64,000 nt of DNA from Aspidiotus rigidus (lineage: Eukaryota > Arthropoda > Insecta > Hemiptera > Diaspididae): positions 2,096,001-2,160,000 of the forward strand of contig JAVHKY010000059.1 in the NCBI GenBank assembly GCA_035079385.1. The letters are read 5' to 3'. The position numbers and the translations under genes are program-made. Positions 39,276-51,899 of this stretch are shown piece by piece. Below the pieces are notes generated by a model that searched no databases, was not told the origin of the DNA, and worked only from the letters and a program-made list of their open reading frames with translations. Position 1 is the first letter of the stretch, and every line of letters starts with the position of its first letter.

Positions 39276-42200
39276 GAGTAAAGACATGAAACATGTCAAT
39301 TAAATGCTTCGTATGATACTTTGGGTTTAGGATAAGCTACTTACATAAACTAGAAAATGACACATGATGAACATTTCATCATAAAAAATAAGTTCTAATT
39401 TGAATAATAATAATAATCAATACAATAAAAAATTGAAACGATTCTTGCTGAGTCAAAATATTCCTCAAAAATGTTGTTTCATCTTCTCTAGTTAATCGAC
39501 AGGGGTTTGTACTCTACCAAATTATGCCCTCCCCTCCCACGTGAGCGTCTATATCCGTGGGTAGGCTTCTTTCTCATTGTAACTCGTAAAAGAATGGAAG
39601 AACGTCTCTGATTAACCATCTGTTGTTCCTCTCTCTTTGGATGATTATGGTCGTCTTCAAAAATTTCTCCAAATCCGTAAACGAGGTCAAGGTCATTTAT
39701 CTTGCGTGACGCAGACGATTTTTTGAAAAAAAAATTGAGCAATCTCCGCAGTATTTTCTCTATATGAGTCTGTCTCCGTTCCCTCGATCCTAACCCTTGA
39801 GATGATTCTGTACCTTCTTGTTCCTGGAAGACCAGACTCTCGATCTCGATGACCTCTCGTGACTTGGTTCTACATTTTCTGCTTATCATTGTGGCCAGGA
39901 GAGTCCTCTCATTTGCAGGGAAAGTGATGTGTGGTCACTTGGCACTTGAATTCCTCTGTTTTACACACTTGGCACGCAAGGTTGTTCAAATTTTTAATCA
40001 TGATTCGTCATGGAAGGCTAGGTTTTCGAGTCTTGGTTACCCCTTCGTGATCCGGTATTTGTACTTCACCTTCAATATTGTCGCTTCGAATTCTACCCGT
40101 ACGTAAAAGTATCCATCTGTGATACCTTTTCAGCCATGCATATAAGTGCTTGTAGTACATTCAAAGAACTTGCGGCAGAGATACTCGTATACTGTAGCAT
40201 TTCAACCGTGGCCTATTTGCGGCTGGATCAAGGTCATCCAGTATATACTCTGTTACTAGATATCACTTTATTTTATAGATATGTGCAAAAAGATGAGTCT
40301 TCCCTCTTCGTACGACTCTACCGCGCAGACTAATAGCTTTCGTTCGGCAGGAGATCTGAACGACGAGGCGAAGAAGAGGAAAATATATCGTGATGCTCGA
40401 TACACAGTAATTTTCTGTTAACTTTGAAGTTTTTATGTCCCCCCGTATATACCATCGCCTCAATAATATTGCCTCGCTTCCCGATAAACAAGAATTTTTC
40501 AACCGAGGCTCCACGTATCGATATCTCTCTCTTTCGCGCTTTTAAGAACCCACTATATATACGATACCGATATACGGTATGCAAATTATTATTAGTAAAA
40601 TAAAAACTAGCGTTTCGATTTCAGGGAGAGTGAAAGAGGAGAGAAAATGGCGTAGTCTCTATGTCTGTGGATTTGTCATTTCGATAAATAACTCGCGTTT
40701 TCACGCTATTCTCTATGACGCTGACGTCTATTCGAAGATGAATAAAATACAATTTTTTTTCTTTTTTTTTTTCTTCGTGTCAACTCGCTTCGAGATTGAA
40801 GAAACACCAAAACAAAATCAAACGACGAAAGGTTTGGACGGATACAAATTTTTACATTCCGTCCGAATAGGTAATCTATAATGTCGTACAGTAGGTCTAC
40901 CGGTATGTTTTAAAAACTAGTCTACTTTTGCGATTCGAACGTAATACGCCTTCATTAGATATTCGAATTTTAATATAGAAGCCTTGAGAAGAGCAATAAA
41001 AAAGGTATAATATAACGTAGCCGCTCTAACTTGATCTTGATCTATAGGTCTGCCTACCTTAATGTTCTGAAGTTATGTAAACTCACCGAGTATAATATAT
41101 AAGAAAGTTTTAATCCGCGAGAAATTTTAAAAAAATTTGTTATCACACTTCTAATTCATCACTGCCTCAAATGGGTTCTTTGTCGAATTGAGATTACGTG
41201 AAGTGACAAAGAGATTTAATCGATGTTGAAATGGTAATAAGAAAGAAATTGATTAAATTCTGCGCACAAAAGTAACGGTGATCTCTGTAAATAATTTTTG
41301 TTAGACCTAGATATACACATGAGAATCATTAGAATTTATACACACGATATTTTAAAGAGAGATAAACGAACGAGAGATTTTTGCAACGAAAACCAAAATG
41401 AGAAGATTCTTGTACATGATTGTCGAAAAGAGGAACGGAGAAACATTTCTGACATTATTCAACAGATTGACATCGGGCGTCGCCAGCATTCGTGTTTTTT
41501 TTTCTCTTTATTCTCCTAATAGAAGATCTATTTCATTCTTCCAATGTCGATGATTGGGATGACCCGAAGGCACTAGAAATGTATTCGCAACATTAAGACG
41601 TTCGAACTAGGGTCGGTAGCCTCAGTATTGTAAATCAGGATTTTGTGTCATTCGAAATAGCGAACGATAAAATACGAGCATGATTTTAGATTGTGAAGAA
41701 TGTAGGTATCCGTGCTCAGAATACGCCAAGTCATGCTTTTTGGCTGCCAGTATTCCCTGACTGTGGACTATAGGTCAGCGTATCCTTATTGCTCTCTTGA
41801 GGTAGGTATGGATATCCATAATTGCAGGTTTTTTCCTGCTCAACCTCACCACTCCAACTTTTGAGGGAGTGGGCTTTAAATTATGAACATGAAATTGTTT
41901 CCGGCAGTTGAAATACGGTCTCCTTCTTTTATATCTCAGGGTGAGATACTGTTTACATCAAGATTGTCGTCCTCTCGATAGCTTAGGTTTTCTAGAATCG
42001 CACAATTCCACTTCTATATTCGCTGATAGGGTTTGTATTTGTTTCAAGGGGAGGGATAGTTGAACTTCGTGCTTCGAATTGACTCTTAAAAACAGGAAAG
42101 CTTGTCCAGACGGTAATAAGTTTAACATTAACTGACATTATTAAAACCTGTCGAAAATGTTTTTCCAAATGCACGCGAGTGAATTCTTCTAATGACGTCA

Positions 42201-42782
42201 GATGAGTATTTCGTATGAGTCTCAATTTCAATCGTCACAGATCACAATTGTAAGAGAATTTTCTTGCTGCGCTCGCCTGTCCCTAAATTGTCCTTGATTT
42301 TCAACCCCTTATACCTACTGACATCACGATCGTAAACTTGTAATTATGCGACTATTAAATGACGTAAATTTTCTAATAAATTTTTTGTTTCATTTCTCGT
42401 ATATCGTAGTTTCAATGTTAATGTATGCAAATGGTTGCGCAATAAAAATTCGACTAACGAAGAATAAGAGTGTCATTTGTGCTCGCTGTAAATGATTTTT
42501 AGTGTCTGTATTATGCACGAAATGAAGGAAGTTACGACCGGATAAATTATCTCGACTCTGGGTCAACATTGAATTGAAAATCGATCCCTGAGATTGGTAC
42601 CAATTCGACTCAAAATTGACCGCTAATTTTGTGATGTGGATGGCACAATTGATTCGTCTGAATTTTATAGCGTTTGAATTTCCAATATCGATTTACATCA
42701 TAATCGACGTCAAAATTGTGTAGATTTTAATAAGAGTTGAATATTGATCGTGGCAATTAATCAGATCTGCGTTTTACCCATT
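39276..42782. other. Putative intron / non-coding
   Basis: Several open frames of 80-130 codons on both strands, none with recognisable domain content. A T-rich run at 40753-40772. Nothing supported. Confidence 0.35.
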
Positions 42783-43060
42783 GTGCGAATCACCCTTGTT
42801 GCATTGGTCAAACATAAGTGTGCTTTTTTGTGGGCTCAAGAGCTCTACTAGCGTTTTTTATTGCCTGCGTTTTTGGTCTACTCGTCATTTCAATTCTTTA
42901 GTTTGCGCTTTCTTCGATAGATACAGCATTAGAAAATACATTCACTGCTACACTTTTAGTCGAGCTACGACCTTTCATTGAGTGGCGCCCAACGTGGAGC
43001 TCGACCTGGTGGGAATTTGGTGCCGAGGATACCTTTAATTTATCCACAAATGGATGGAAA
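42783..43060 (+). mobile_element. Possible LTR-retroelement remnant with primer-binding site
   Basis: TGGCGCCCAACGTGGAGC at 42983-43000 differs at one base from the classic primer-binding site complementary to the 3' end of tRNA-Lys(1,2). It lies just after sequence ending TTTCATTGAG, and an upstream segment from about 42783 (TGTGCGAATCACC) to 42976 (TTTCA) could be a short LTR with TG...CA-like ends. A leader-like stretch follows. I found no second LTR, gag or pol in the window, so it would be a relic. Confidence 0.45.
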
Positions 43061-43576
43061 CAATTCCCCAACTGATAATGGAAAGCGAAAATATATGTTT
43101 TGGAAGCAATATATTGGGTATGTGATTTCCATCAAATACACAACTTTGACAGGCTGTGTGGTGTCGTTGAACATATTATACGCTGCCCAATAATTGGACC
43201 ATTTTCCTCGTCAAAAGAGGAATGATGGTTTGTTTGTCTCGGTGTCCGACAATGAAATGATGAATAATTAATGACAATCGTTGTTTTGTAAAAGGCTCAG
43301 CACCTAAGAACCATCTTTGCGTGTTCTATGGTTTCTGATTTTCAAAATGACGGCATCCATTTGCTTACTCTTAATTAAGAGGCGGCCATCTAACTTGCAG
43401 AACATATGACACAGAAGAACATTCTGCCTGTTGCTAAATTTTAGCAGAGCGCAACCGCCAGCAACACCTCATGATTATTTTGTCCGCAAACAGTCACTAA
43501 AGTCACTAGATGGATGGAATGCTACAATTTTTGACTGGACTTCACATCCAAGTCAAAAAATAGTCGAGAAATAGTT

Positions 43577-43995
43577 GTTGGATCGGAAAAAACCTCCTAT
43601 GTGCCATTTTTTGAGAAATGCACTTTTTTATATGGTTGGACGCGGAATTTCAAGGTGCATCGACTGGAAAAATCCCCTATGTGCTAAGTTCAAAATTACG
43701 CCGGTAGGAGCGGTTTTGAATACCTCCTATGTGCACCATCCAGAAAATGTGGTTTCGAATACCTTCTATGTGCAGAGCAAACCTCTTATGTGCAATATTT
43801 AGGGCCAGGAATTCCTCCTATGTGCATTTATCGCCCAATACTGCCGTATATTAGAAAATTTTGAAAATTTAAGCTTTTCCACATTTAATGAGACGTTTCC
43901 AAAGTATTTTGGCCTTCTTTTCACAAAATGATCAGTTTTTTGCTTCTCCTGTAAAATTTTATTTTTGCCACATAGGAAATTTTTTCCGATCCAAC
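43577..43995. mobile_element. MITE with repeated CCTATGTGC motifs
   Basis: Terminal inverted repeats of about 30 bp: GTTGGATCGGAAAAAA then TCCTATGTG at the left, and the complement at the right (three mismatches). Inside, CCTCCTATGTGC or a close variant occurs six times on the + strand (43594, 43674, 43723, 43762, 43782, 43814). The 419-bp element has no transposase. The same core word CTATGTGCCA forms the palindromes of the piggyBac-like element at 7402-8962. Confidence 0.8.
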
Positions 43996-46240
43996 GACGA
44001 AATATTGATGCAATATCAACGGTGGCGACTACGTGGAGTTTGACATCAATTTGAGGTCAATTTAAAGTCGACCGTTCAAATTTCCACAGCTCCATAGATA
44101 TTGACGTTATAATAGACAGAATTCAGTATTTAATGTAATAGTTTCGAGGGTTCCTTATACTCAGATTAACAGGCTGATGACTTCGCGCTGCTTGCTTTGG
44201 TAGTCGGAAAATGAACCAACTTGTTTTGTTCTTGAATTCTTGTAAGGAAATATTACTACCTTCAAAATTGTCAAATACTTCAAAAAGATTACTACATAAT
44301 AATGGACTAGCAGAACTCCGTGAAGAGCAGTGTTAATTAAAACTAAAAGCCCTATTCGTCAACGGTAGCGTATTTTCCCTCTTAAAGTGGCTCAAAATGT
44401 AGGTACAAGCTTTGAGTTTCTAATCAGGTACCTCAGCGCCTTCACTTACGCCTTCTTTTTGAATTTTTTATATTTGATGTCAATCACCAATATTGATTCA
44501 TCAAGTATTTGGAAAGATCTTTGACTGTATCTATAACTATATTACTATGTAGTATAGACTAGCATCACTTTGTGAAGAGCAGTGTCAGTTTTTGTCCATT
44601 AGACAAAGGAGCTGTAGTAGGCTATTTTGACTACTTTGTAATAGCAGTTACTCATAAGTCATAACGCGTTGGGAATGTCATATAAAAAAGAATGCACAAT
44701 AAGCGCTGGAGGAAAAAGGCAAGCGTTAAGTTGCACCTAAACAGTACGTCTAATTGCATAAACGTGGCTCCTTTATGACGTGCCGTTTTCCAACAATGCG
44801 CTGCAAGTCCATATTTGATCTCACATTGACGTGGCTTTGATCAGTGGAAATTATGTCACCAGTGTCTGACCTCTTATCGACCCAATATTGACGTCAACAC
44901 ACGGTTGATTCTGAGTAAAATTTAATATTTTGATCACAATCTGGAGTCAATATAGTACTAGTAATCCATTGATGACCGACCAAAAGAACAGTTGATTTCT
45001 GGTTGACCAAAAATTTGGAAAAGTTGACCTGAAATCAACGTGATAAGTAGAAGTAGAGTCGACATAATTCGATCACACGTCGATCTGAGACTAAGGTTGT
45101 TTTATATCATCCACGCAATTTCAACGAAAGAAGTCAATTTTTGAGTTGAATCTCAGTCGATTGTGTGTAACTCACAACTATTGACAGTTGACATGGAGGA
45201 CGGTCACTGAGGATTTTATCTTCAAGGGTCATTTATAATAATATAAGAATCGAAAAGCTGTTGGGCATTATTTAATTTCATCAGGAAAAAGAGCGTGGTG
45301 TAATTTTTCGAAATCAACGTAGACCAAAGTTGATGTAAATGCAGTGGAACTTCTCGACAAATTTCTAAGTAAAAAAATCCCAATATAACGAACTGTTTTG
45401 CTGGTCCCTTCAAATTTCTATTTAAAAACGCTTTATATAACGAAGAAAAATTTTTATATAAGTGAACTTTGTTTACCATACAGAAGCTCAAATTATATGT
45501 AACATACCTAATTTTACCGACTTTTCGTAGAAAAGCGAGTATTACACCCGTCACAGTTGTGGGGGGGGGGGAAATGAACTTTCTCGACGTTTTAGAGGTC
45601 ATAGATCATCGCTACGTCATTAAAAAAATTTCAGGTTTCCTTTTATATATATGTATGGATCAAAATTTGTCCGGACTTCTCCTCCGAGACTACTGGATGG
45701 ATTTTCTTGAAACTTAGTCAAGTTGTAGTGTTATATCTGAAGTTGTGCACCTGCATTTTTTTTGACGATCGGATCAGTAGTTCTCCAGATATACCTAATT
45801 TTTAAAAAAATTCCCCACTCCTATAACTCTGATATGGTTTGTTCAATTTTTTTCAAATGTTGATATATTGTAATTTACATGTCTAAAAATGTAATTGTGA
45901 ACTTTTGGTGTTGATACGATGTCTGGTTCGTGAGAAATCTCAAATGAAACGTGAACTAATTTGATGAAATTTGCATATATTCGAGCTACTACTATTTTGT
46001 AGTACTAAACTTCAGGTAGTTGCTTTCGTCATCAAAAGCGAAGGGTAACCTTTGGTTACGTAGATTGTCAGTGTAGTTGTAGCTAGTTTTACTCATTTTT
46101 TGGGTTACCTGTTCACACACGTAAGGATACGCTCTTTATGAATGAATTTGTTGAGTTTCTCATGAATGAATGTTATGTAAGGATGCTATAGTATTGGTGA
46201 GCAATCTTTTGCGTACGTATAATCTTTCATGCTTCATTTT
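43996..46240. other. Putative intron with degenerate internal repeats
   Basis: A diverged tandem duplication of about 250 bp is seen by comparing CTCCGTGAAGAGCAGTGTTA at about 44318 with its relative near 44570. Words of the type TTGACGTCAA and ATCGATTTC recur at 42550-42750, 44030-44110 and 44860-45180. At 45660-46000 a block reading TGGATGGATTTTCTTGAAAC resembles dispersed transposon sequence but is not assignable. Confidence 0.4.
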
Positions 46241-46244
46241 ATTT

Positions 46245-47578
46245 CTTTTCTTTTAATTTTTTTTTCAATTAATGAGCTAATAAGAGCCTGTCATAAGCTT
46301 GGTGTCGTTAGTTCAGATGTGGGAGAGGGAATGAGAGCATGAGAGAAGCATAAGATGAGGGATGAGAAAAGTATGTGTGTGAGTCTAGGGTGACTGATTC
46401 TGTGGCTAACCCTTACTCACACTCTGTGGCAAAAACATGAGACTACGCGAGGTACACAACTTAATTTTCAATAACACTTCAATTTCAACATCAAATTCTT
46501 TTGAAATACTCCGGTTTAAGGTGGGGCGTATAATGACGCGATGTTCTTGCTCCTATGCTTGCAAAATGGGGTGGGGCGGTTGCTATTGCATAACTCTTTT
46601 GTGCGCTTTTAATTCTCTTAAAGATGACATTTTTCAAGGAAAAAGCTTTTTATAAGTACGTGCAAGGACGACACAGTTTTGAAAATAATTCTCTCATAGA
46701 TTGCAATGAGAGCGTGAATACAAATTATGATTGCATGAAGAGAAGAGCAGCTGGAAATAACATAGAATGATGCTCGGGAATTGGAGATGATCAAGAATGA
46801 ATTATGAGTAGAGGGGTGAGAGATGGTGAGGATATATGTAAGCCTCATTGAGAGAACGATTTATAGAATAAGTTGGAGTTATGAAGAAAAGACTTAAGCG
46901 AAATGATGACTTGTAGGCAGAGGTAAAAATTATTTCATTTTTTTAATTTACATTTAGATTTCTTTTAAATTGACGAGTTACTAAGAGAGTGGGAGCTCAG
47001 TGGTTTTGAAAAGTGAAGATGTGGAAAAAGAAATTTAGTTGTTGGAAGAATTGAAAGATGTTGACAACAAATAGAGAGTCATCTGATAGTGCTTCTATGT
47101 GATTGTGAGAGATAAGTCAGGAGTTCGGGAGTGAAACTAATTTGGGACAGGAAAAGATATGTTGAATGAGGGAGCTATCAGAATCGCAATGAGAGCATGA
47201 AAGAAGGATATAAGTGATGAGATGGGTGTGTGTGTGAGTCTACAACAACCAACATTAAAAGATACTTGAGAATCGGAGATGATCAAGAATGAATCGATAC
47301 GTTCTTCTAATTTATGGTTATTCATATTACCAAGAAGAGTGTACACCCGAAGGTGTAGCAAATTATATTGAACCACAAGAGAAACAGCCGCTAAATGTTA
47401 TCGGTTAAACGACCATCATCGGAGCGTAAACGAAAGCGACTCTATTAGAGAGGCAAGAGATGTTGACGATGTGTGTATCTTATTGAGAAAACGATTCATT
47501 GAATAAATTTGAGTACTAGAGTTAAAGTTTAAGCAAAAAACTTGATTGTAGATACAGGTGAAAAGTCGTGTGTTGCTT
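46245..47578. repeat. Diverged tandem duplication, unit about 650-690 bp
   Basis: Unit 1 (about 46245-46935) and unit 2 (about 46936-47578) share in the same order: AATGAGAGCATGAGAGAAG / AATGAGAGCATGAAAGAAGG, GTGTGTGAGTCTA, GGAGATGATCAAGAATGAAT, TTGAGAGAACGATTTATAGA / TTGAGAAAACGATTCATTGA and a final AGGCAGAGG / AGATACAGG. Purine-rich on the + strand. No protein frame. Confidence 0.7.
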
Positions 47579-48969
47579 ACGCGGCTGCGTAAGCATTTTT
47601 TCTTTGTAATCTTCTATGAATATCGGAAGTACGGATAGGAAATCTACAAATATGAATATTGGATATAAATATGTGGGAATTATTTTTCATTTAGTTGGGA
47701 TAGTTCAGTAATGTTACCCATTACCATCAAGATGCATGGTTGACTAAGACATCTCACTCAAGTGCAGAATATACTTAACAGATCAAGGAATTTTAGACTC
47801 AACGAGGGCCACTAGAGCTGAGATGACATAGGAGTCTAATTAAAAGTTTTGAAGCCTTCAAGAACTAAGACTGCATTTGAAATCTGACGAGGACTCCAAA
47901 TGATGGAAAACGTTCCACACGAAATATTCATAAAATATGGGAAAGAAGAGGATTTCTCTGTAATAAAGTTTTCAACTTTTTTTTTGTCCTCGTTGTTTTT
48001 CGTTGTAAGAAAGTTCCACTGTAGTAGAGAGAATTCGCTCTCTTAAAAAAAAATTTGGAAACCACACGCCAGTGCACGACGCGACACAGCGAGCTTGTCC
48101 CCGCTGTGTAAAAACGACAGCGAAAAGTATCTTCGGCGCATTGAGCTTTTGAAAGTTGCTCGTTAGAAACAGTTGCGCCGTAAGACGATATCGCCCCTTT
48201 ACTTTTTTTCAACGCTGTTCGACGTCGTTTGTCCAGCAGTGCGCGTGTTTTTAAGAGACCCCCTTCGTTTTCCGCCGAATATTTTATATATTCGGCGTAC
48301 ATTCGCGGAATGCCAAAATAAACGAGGAAATGAGTCGGAGGAGTACGAAAGACCGAATCCAGTATTCGCGGCTGGGATTGGCGTATACATTGTAAACGTA
48401 GGCGTGGTTACTGGTCACGCTTTACATTGATTTTTTTTTATCCAACTTTTCTTTTACCGCTCTTTTTTCTTTTCACCGTATTACGGCTCATGTACAGTTA
48501 TCGCGTTTACGGTGATGAATTTCCAACATGCAATTACTCGACACGGCGCGATACCGCAAGACAGCACAGCCTGAAGTTGATTCCCTCCTTTTGGTAGCTG
48601 TATGCCCATGGTCACTCCTTCATGCGGACGTTGAATTGCACAAATCAACTCCCTCTCCAGTACAAGAAATAACGGTGGTAAACAATTGTTCTATATCGGA
48701 TTATTTTTTCCTCCGATTTCCTATAATGCACTCTCGAGACGGAAAATGGATTAGTATAATGTTCATCGGTTTTGCTGCGAGATATTACAAATACGTACCT
48801 GTGGTATCATTCTGTACGATAAACGTGCGCGCTTTTTAAAGATTGCTCACGTGACGTGATGTTCGTTTGGTGATGGTGCATACGGAGGCAGTGTTCGCGA
48901 TCAGATGCTTTCGGGAGTGTCGTATATCCACTTTGTCTATGATGGTGTGATGTGACTTCGACCGATGCG
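47579..48969 (+). promoter_or_regulatory. CG-richer region upstream of candidate first exon B
   Basis: From about 48050 to 48950 the sequence becomes CpG-rich compared with its surroundings, as before exon A. It contains no recognisable gene; open frames in it are short. It would serve as promoter and 5' UTR for the exon at 48970. Confidence 0.35.
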
Positions 48970-49059
48970 ATGTACGAGTGTAGTACGTATCAGCCGTCCA
49001 TGCTCAACAGTTCTCAACAATCAGCATGGTACTCGAATCCGTCGTGCTATTCCTACAAG
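48970..49059 (+). CDS. Candidate first coding exon B of an unidentified gene
   Basis: ATG at 48970 opens 30 codons, MYECSTYQPSMLNSSQQSAW and then YSNPSCYSYK, ending in phase 0 at AAG|GTAAAA. The frame is also open for six codons upstream with no ATG. The composition (Ser, Tyr, Gln, Asn) resembles N-terminal activation regions of transcription factors, but I cannot name the family. It has the same strand and splice phase as candidate exon A, 21 kb upstream. Confidence 0.4.
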
Positions 49060-50365
49060 GTAAAAAGCCCGACCGAAAGTTTTCAAAATAATATACATTT
49101 ATTTGAATTTTTGTCGTACAATTTTTCTTTAAATTTTAAGCAGTCGAGTGATAGAAGTGGAAAAAATTGTGAGAAATTTGTCTAATTTTTTGAGTGGCGT
49201 ACTTTTTACCTCAGATCCTGTGTTTTGAAGGCACCTTTAGTTCAGGTGATATAACCTTGTCTTTTTGTAGATAGTTGATCCGTAACCGCATTTTTAGGAG
49301 GTATTTTTCACCTAATTTTGGTTTGAAGAAATAAGAAAATAATGCGATTATCAGCACGTTTGGAGCGTAGAGGAATGGAAAAAAAATTTAATGCGTGTAC
49401 ATACAGTGCAATTTCTATTTTAGGACTAATTAAACTTGCTTTTTTCTATCATTTCTGTGATTCGAAAACCTAGATGATGCCTAGAAGAAACCTCCGATCT
49501 GCATTTGAATAGTGCTAATGATACTCGTATTCAAAAAATTACTACTGTAATCAAATAATACAGAAAAAGTTGAAAATATCGTGAGTGTACCAAATGCAAA
49601 TTTCTTTATGTAATCATCCACTAAAAAGCCTACCTTACAAATGAACATCTGGACTAAAATTTTCTACTGTTGACTATCGGGCTGATCATTCAGAGAGATC
49701 CTTGGAAATTACTTGAGAAAAATAGATGCTCAGTGAAAAATTTCTATAACTGGGTCACTCCACTAACTACTGCATAATTTCTAATGAATATGTCTGAATA
49801 TATAGTTGGGCAATTTGTGGTGTTTAGTACCGCAAATTTTTTTCTATGTTAATATACCCGAGTTATACGTTCTCTCATTGCAGTTGGAAACATTTGAAAC
49901 TAAATTGAGGTTTGAGATATTGAGAGAGAAGAGGAAACGGGACTTTCTGATCTACAGTTGTGGGTATTTTGTCATGAGTTATGAAACGTATGACAAAAAA
50001 TAATTCATCTCGAAAATCTCTTGAAATTTTTGCAGAAGGTATTTTCACTGTAATTCGATTTGAAAACCTCTTATTCTTTGTATTTATATTTTGCGAATGC
50101 AATTTCGGAAAGCTCAATTTAAGCTATTTATTTCAATAGTTATTTTGAGTGGTAATTATAACCTCTCTCTGTAAAACGCAGCTGAAATAGTCCGCATATG
50201 CTGCTCTATAATTTGAAAAGTTGATAAGTGAAGACGAATTTCAAGAAATTACTGATGCCCAAAAAGTTCAATCTTTCCCTTTTTTATTAAAGTTTCAACA
50301 CGGAGTCAAAACTGGCTAGTTGACATTCAACTACGAACCATTAAGAGTCAATTTTACCGTGAAAC
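49060..50365. other. Putative intron, nothing supported
   Basis: AT-rich sequence downstream of exon B without recognisable coding, repeat or RNA feature. Confidence 0.4.
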
Positions 50366-50369
50366 ATGA

Positions 50370-50488
50370 CATAGATTGACGAAAAAAGGAAGAGAGGAAA
50401 AACTGTGATCTGATGATGGTTCCGAGACCGGTCGTGGCTTAGATGAATTTCTTTACGTGCTCCTCTCTTCCTTTTTTCGCTTATCTAT
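50370..50488. mobile_element. Short inverted-repeat element with CTGATGATGG...GACCGG core
   Basis: GACGAAAAAAGGAAGAGAGG at the left is repeated in reverse complement near 50465-50480. Between the arms lies CTGATGATGGTTCCGAGACC, then GGTCGTGG. The CTGATGA start and the following small stem recall hammerhead ribozyme cores carried by some retroelements, but the GAAA that should follow the stem is absent, so activity is not expected. Confidence 0.5.
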
Positions 50489-51650
50489 CTCGTGATGTCC
50501 GTTTTTTCGAAGGAAAACTTCTTTGTAGATTGATCAGCGATTCGACCAATCAACTGGCCGAATTTGGCCAGTATGGCCAGTGTTATAGACGACACTGAAA
50601 GTCACGTGACCGGTTAAGCTCCGATTTAGCCAATGAAACGCCCGAATTTGGGTGATTATTAGTGATCGACGATTAGCACTTTGATGAAATTGGCCCTAAA
50701 TCTAGGAATGGACGAATGAGCGTTGATTTGGTGAAACTAGCTCTAAGGGAGCTGGCGATTGTAGACGGAATTAACTCTTGAAAAATTGGAAATAGTTAAC
50801 GATCAACTCGAAACATACGAATATATATTATACACATAATATCTAGTGTCCTCCTCTCACTTCCTTATTCCATGTTTCTGCCAGAGGTCCGATTCCAAGT
50901 ACATCTCTTGTTTTCTGTCATTCCCATAAACTTTTGTTCTTCTGGGTGACTTTCTATGTTTCTTTTCCCTTTGATCTGATACTTATTTTCTGACTATTCG
51001 TTTCCGTTCTGTACCTCACCTCTTTTCCTTCCTCCATATTGCAAATCCCTCGATCAAAAATTTTTGGAACATGGAGTTACTATATGAAAATAATTTTCAT
51101 TCATGGAAAACCAGGTATAACTGAACACATTAATGAATGACTTTGGTTTCCACTTTAGCGTGTCCTACTTCAATTTGATTAGCAAAATCACCGCGGAAAT
51201 TTGACGTATATACTAATCTTCAAAAAGATTAAATCATTGAATAAAAAATGGTATCCTCCCCCTCGTCTTTGTAATACATCCAATCTCTTAATGAGCCTTA
51301 GTGATTTCACCTGCTCTCTTAGTAGCGGGAAACCTGCAAGCCCCGTGGTCCATTGAAAATCAGCTGATCTGAAATGATGCACGTTTTCAAAATCCCAAAG
51401 TACACTTGTAGCACCTTCTCTTGGATAAAGCCCTTTAAGCTCTTGATCTACTTTGTATCTCTTTTATTTTGTTTTCCTTTTCGGGAACGCGATTTTTTTT
51501 TTTGTATACTTATAATGATATTTTTCGAACATTTATCGCTCCTTAACCCAGTCAAAAACAGGAGCCCATGTTGCTTCTGCGTAAATCTTCCACTAATCTT
51601 TTGGAAAACCTAAATTTCACATAATCTAGCCTGGCCAAATTCTTTTGAGC
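50489..51650. other. Non-coding, nothing supported
   Basis: Includes GGCC-rich short words at 50553-50582 (TTGGCCAGTATGGCCAGT). No gene recognised. Confidence 0.4.
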
Positions 51651-51656
51651 GACGTA

Positions 51657-51855
51657 ACCTACCCTAACTCTAGTATCACGTCATCAAAGTTGGACGCGGA
51701 CGTTTTTTATCAACTATACCCTGATCTAGCGTAGGTTGATGACGTCATCAAAGTTGAACGTGGACGTTCTGTAAGGATGCCCTCTTCCTATGAAACATAA
51801 CCTAACCTTAGTTGAACTCGTCATCAAAGTCGTCGAACGCGTACGTTTTATGAGG
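51657..51855. repeat. Three degenerate tandem units of about 72 bp
   Basis: CGTCATCAAAGTTGGACGCG, CGTCATCAAAGTTGAACGTG and CGTCATCAAAGTCGTCGAAC begin at about 51679, 51753 and 51819, each followed by GACGTT or TACGTT and CCTAAC-type spacers. A more distant relative lies at about 52440-52470. Confidence 0.7.
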
Positions 51856-51899
51856 ATGCACCCTCCCCCAAACAAAACATGTAGCGGATTCTGCACTAA

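Noticed and set aside
39488..39889. 133-codon minus frame, charged
   Set aside because: No family recognised, no splice support, and composition near that expected by chance.
45222..45602. 126-codon minus frame
   Set aside because: AT-driven composition without motif; the proximal G run and low complexity suggest chance.
51781..51830. CCTAACCT words as an insect telomeric (TTAGG)n tract
   Set aside because: Only isolated words within a 72-bp degenerate repeat; no array of five-base units.
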